64,000 bases of DNA from Terramyces sp. JEL0728 (Eukaryota > Chytridiomycota > Chytridiomycetes > Rhizophydiales > Terramycetaceae), in contig JADIIU010000075.1 in NCBI GenBank assembly GCA_027603945.1, forward strand, positions 1-64,000, in the 5' to 3' direction. Below, in pieces: positions 63,998 through 64,000 of the stretch (the first letter of the stretch is position 1; each line of letters opens with the position of its first letter). A model generated the notes under the pieces. It was not told the origin of the DNA, ran no database searches, and saw nothing but the letters and a program-made list of their open reading frames with translations. Both the position numbers and the translations under genes were made by a program.

Positions 63998-64000
63998 GGA

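Noticed and set aside
1..64000. Nucleomorph DNA of a chlorarachniophyte, suggested by 18-21-nt introns
   Set aside because: The gene content (urease accessory, ERMES, peroxisomal enzymes, adenylyl cyclase, GPI and ceramide synthesis) is far beyond a nucleomorph's, and the base composition is not extreme.

Overview
The window is nuclear DNA of a compact eukaryote, most likely an early-diverging zoosporic fungus or close relative (chytrid, aphelid or rozellid grade; this is inference). Fungal signals are a Skt5/Chs4-type chitin-synthase activator ending in a CaaX box, the ERMES subunit MMM1, a Lag1-type ceramide synthase, a urease accessory GTPase, and a box C/D snoRNA cluster in the same order as the budding-yeast snR78-snR73 block. 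Signals of a flagellated or less reduced ancestry are a soluble adenylyl cyclase of ADCY10 type, a FERM protein, a 7TM receptor and a BORCS6-like protein. TAA, TAG and TGA are all used as stops. There is no bacterial gene block, transposon or CRISPR array.

The outstanding property is the introns. Almost every gene first looks broken by stops and frameshifts. The breaks vanish when GT..AG segments of 19-23 nt are removed, and each splice restores a conserved domain. I mapped about 102 coding introns in 32 genes: all but two are 19-23 nt (the exceptions are 26 and 54 nt), and one is GC-AG. Most carry a TTAAY/CTAAY/TTGAY branch motif about 5-6 nt before the 3' AG. In 21-nt introns in phase 0 the TAA of the branch motif is itself an in-frame stop. 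The only long introns belong to the snoRNA host unit at 21.2-22.1 kb, which sits directly upstream of GAR1.

Layout. 0-7 kb: gene tail, DGAT2-like protein without the HPHG motif, ABCF3/GCN20, CDT1, PKA regulatory subunit. 7-17 kb: ARP1 centractin, RluA-type pseudouridine synthase, YqeH-family GTPase, NOT3, mitochondrial L12, RhoGDI, RRM/zinc-knuckle RS protein. 17-23 kb: SWT1, F-box-like protein, eRF3, UreG, six C/D snoRNAs, GAR1. 23-34 kb: small ORF, UNC13/MUN protein, SEM1, mitochondrial coiled-coil protein, SCP2-domain protein, ceramide synthase, two tandem peroxisomal acyl-CoA oxidase/dehydrogenase-like genes, MMM1. 34-48 kb: SKT5, soluble adenylyl cyclase, FERM protein, glutaredoxin-like protein, SEC20, PIG-U, 7TM receptor. 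48-64 kb: VHS/GAT adaptor, eIF2D, BORCS6-like protein, C2H2 protein, synaptojanin-type phosphatase, PIMT, proline dehydrogenase, unknown membrane protein, DBP9, TAF4, BTB protein.

Genes are dense and on both strands. Several divergent pairs have start codons only 27-45 bp apart. Functional themes are translation and RNP biogenesis (ABCF3, eRF3, eIF2D, GAR1, snoRNAs, DBP9, pseudouridine synthase), cAMP signalling (cyclase, PKA-R, receptor) and membrane traffic or lipid metabolism (UNC13, SEC20, synaptojanin, Lsb5, MMM1, ceramide synthase, SCP2, PIG-U). The neighbours are not an operon; co-location is probably ordinary compact-genome packing, apart from the snoRNA-GAR1 unit.
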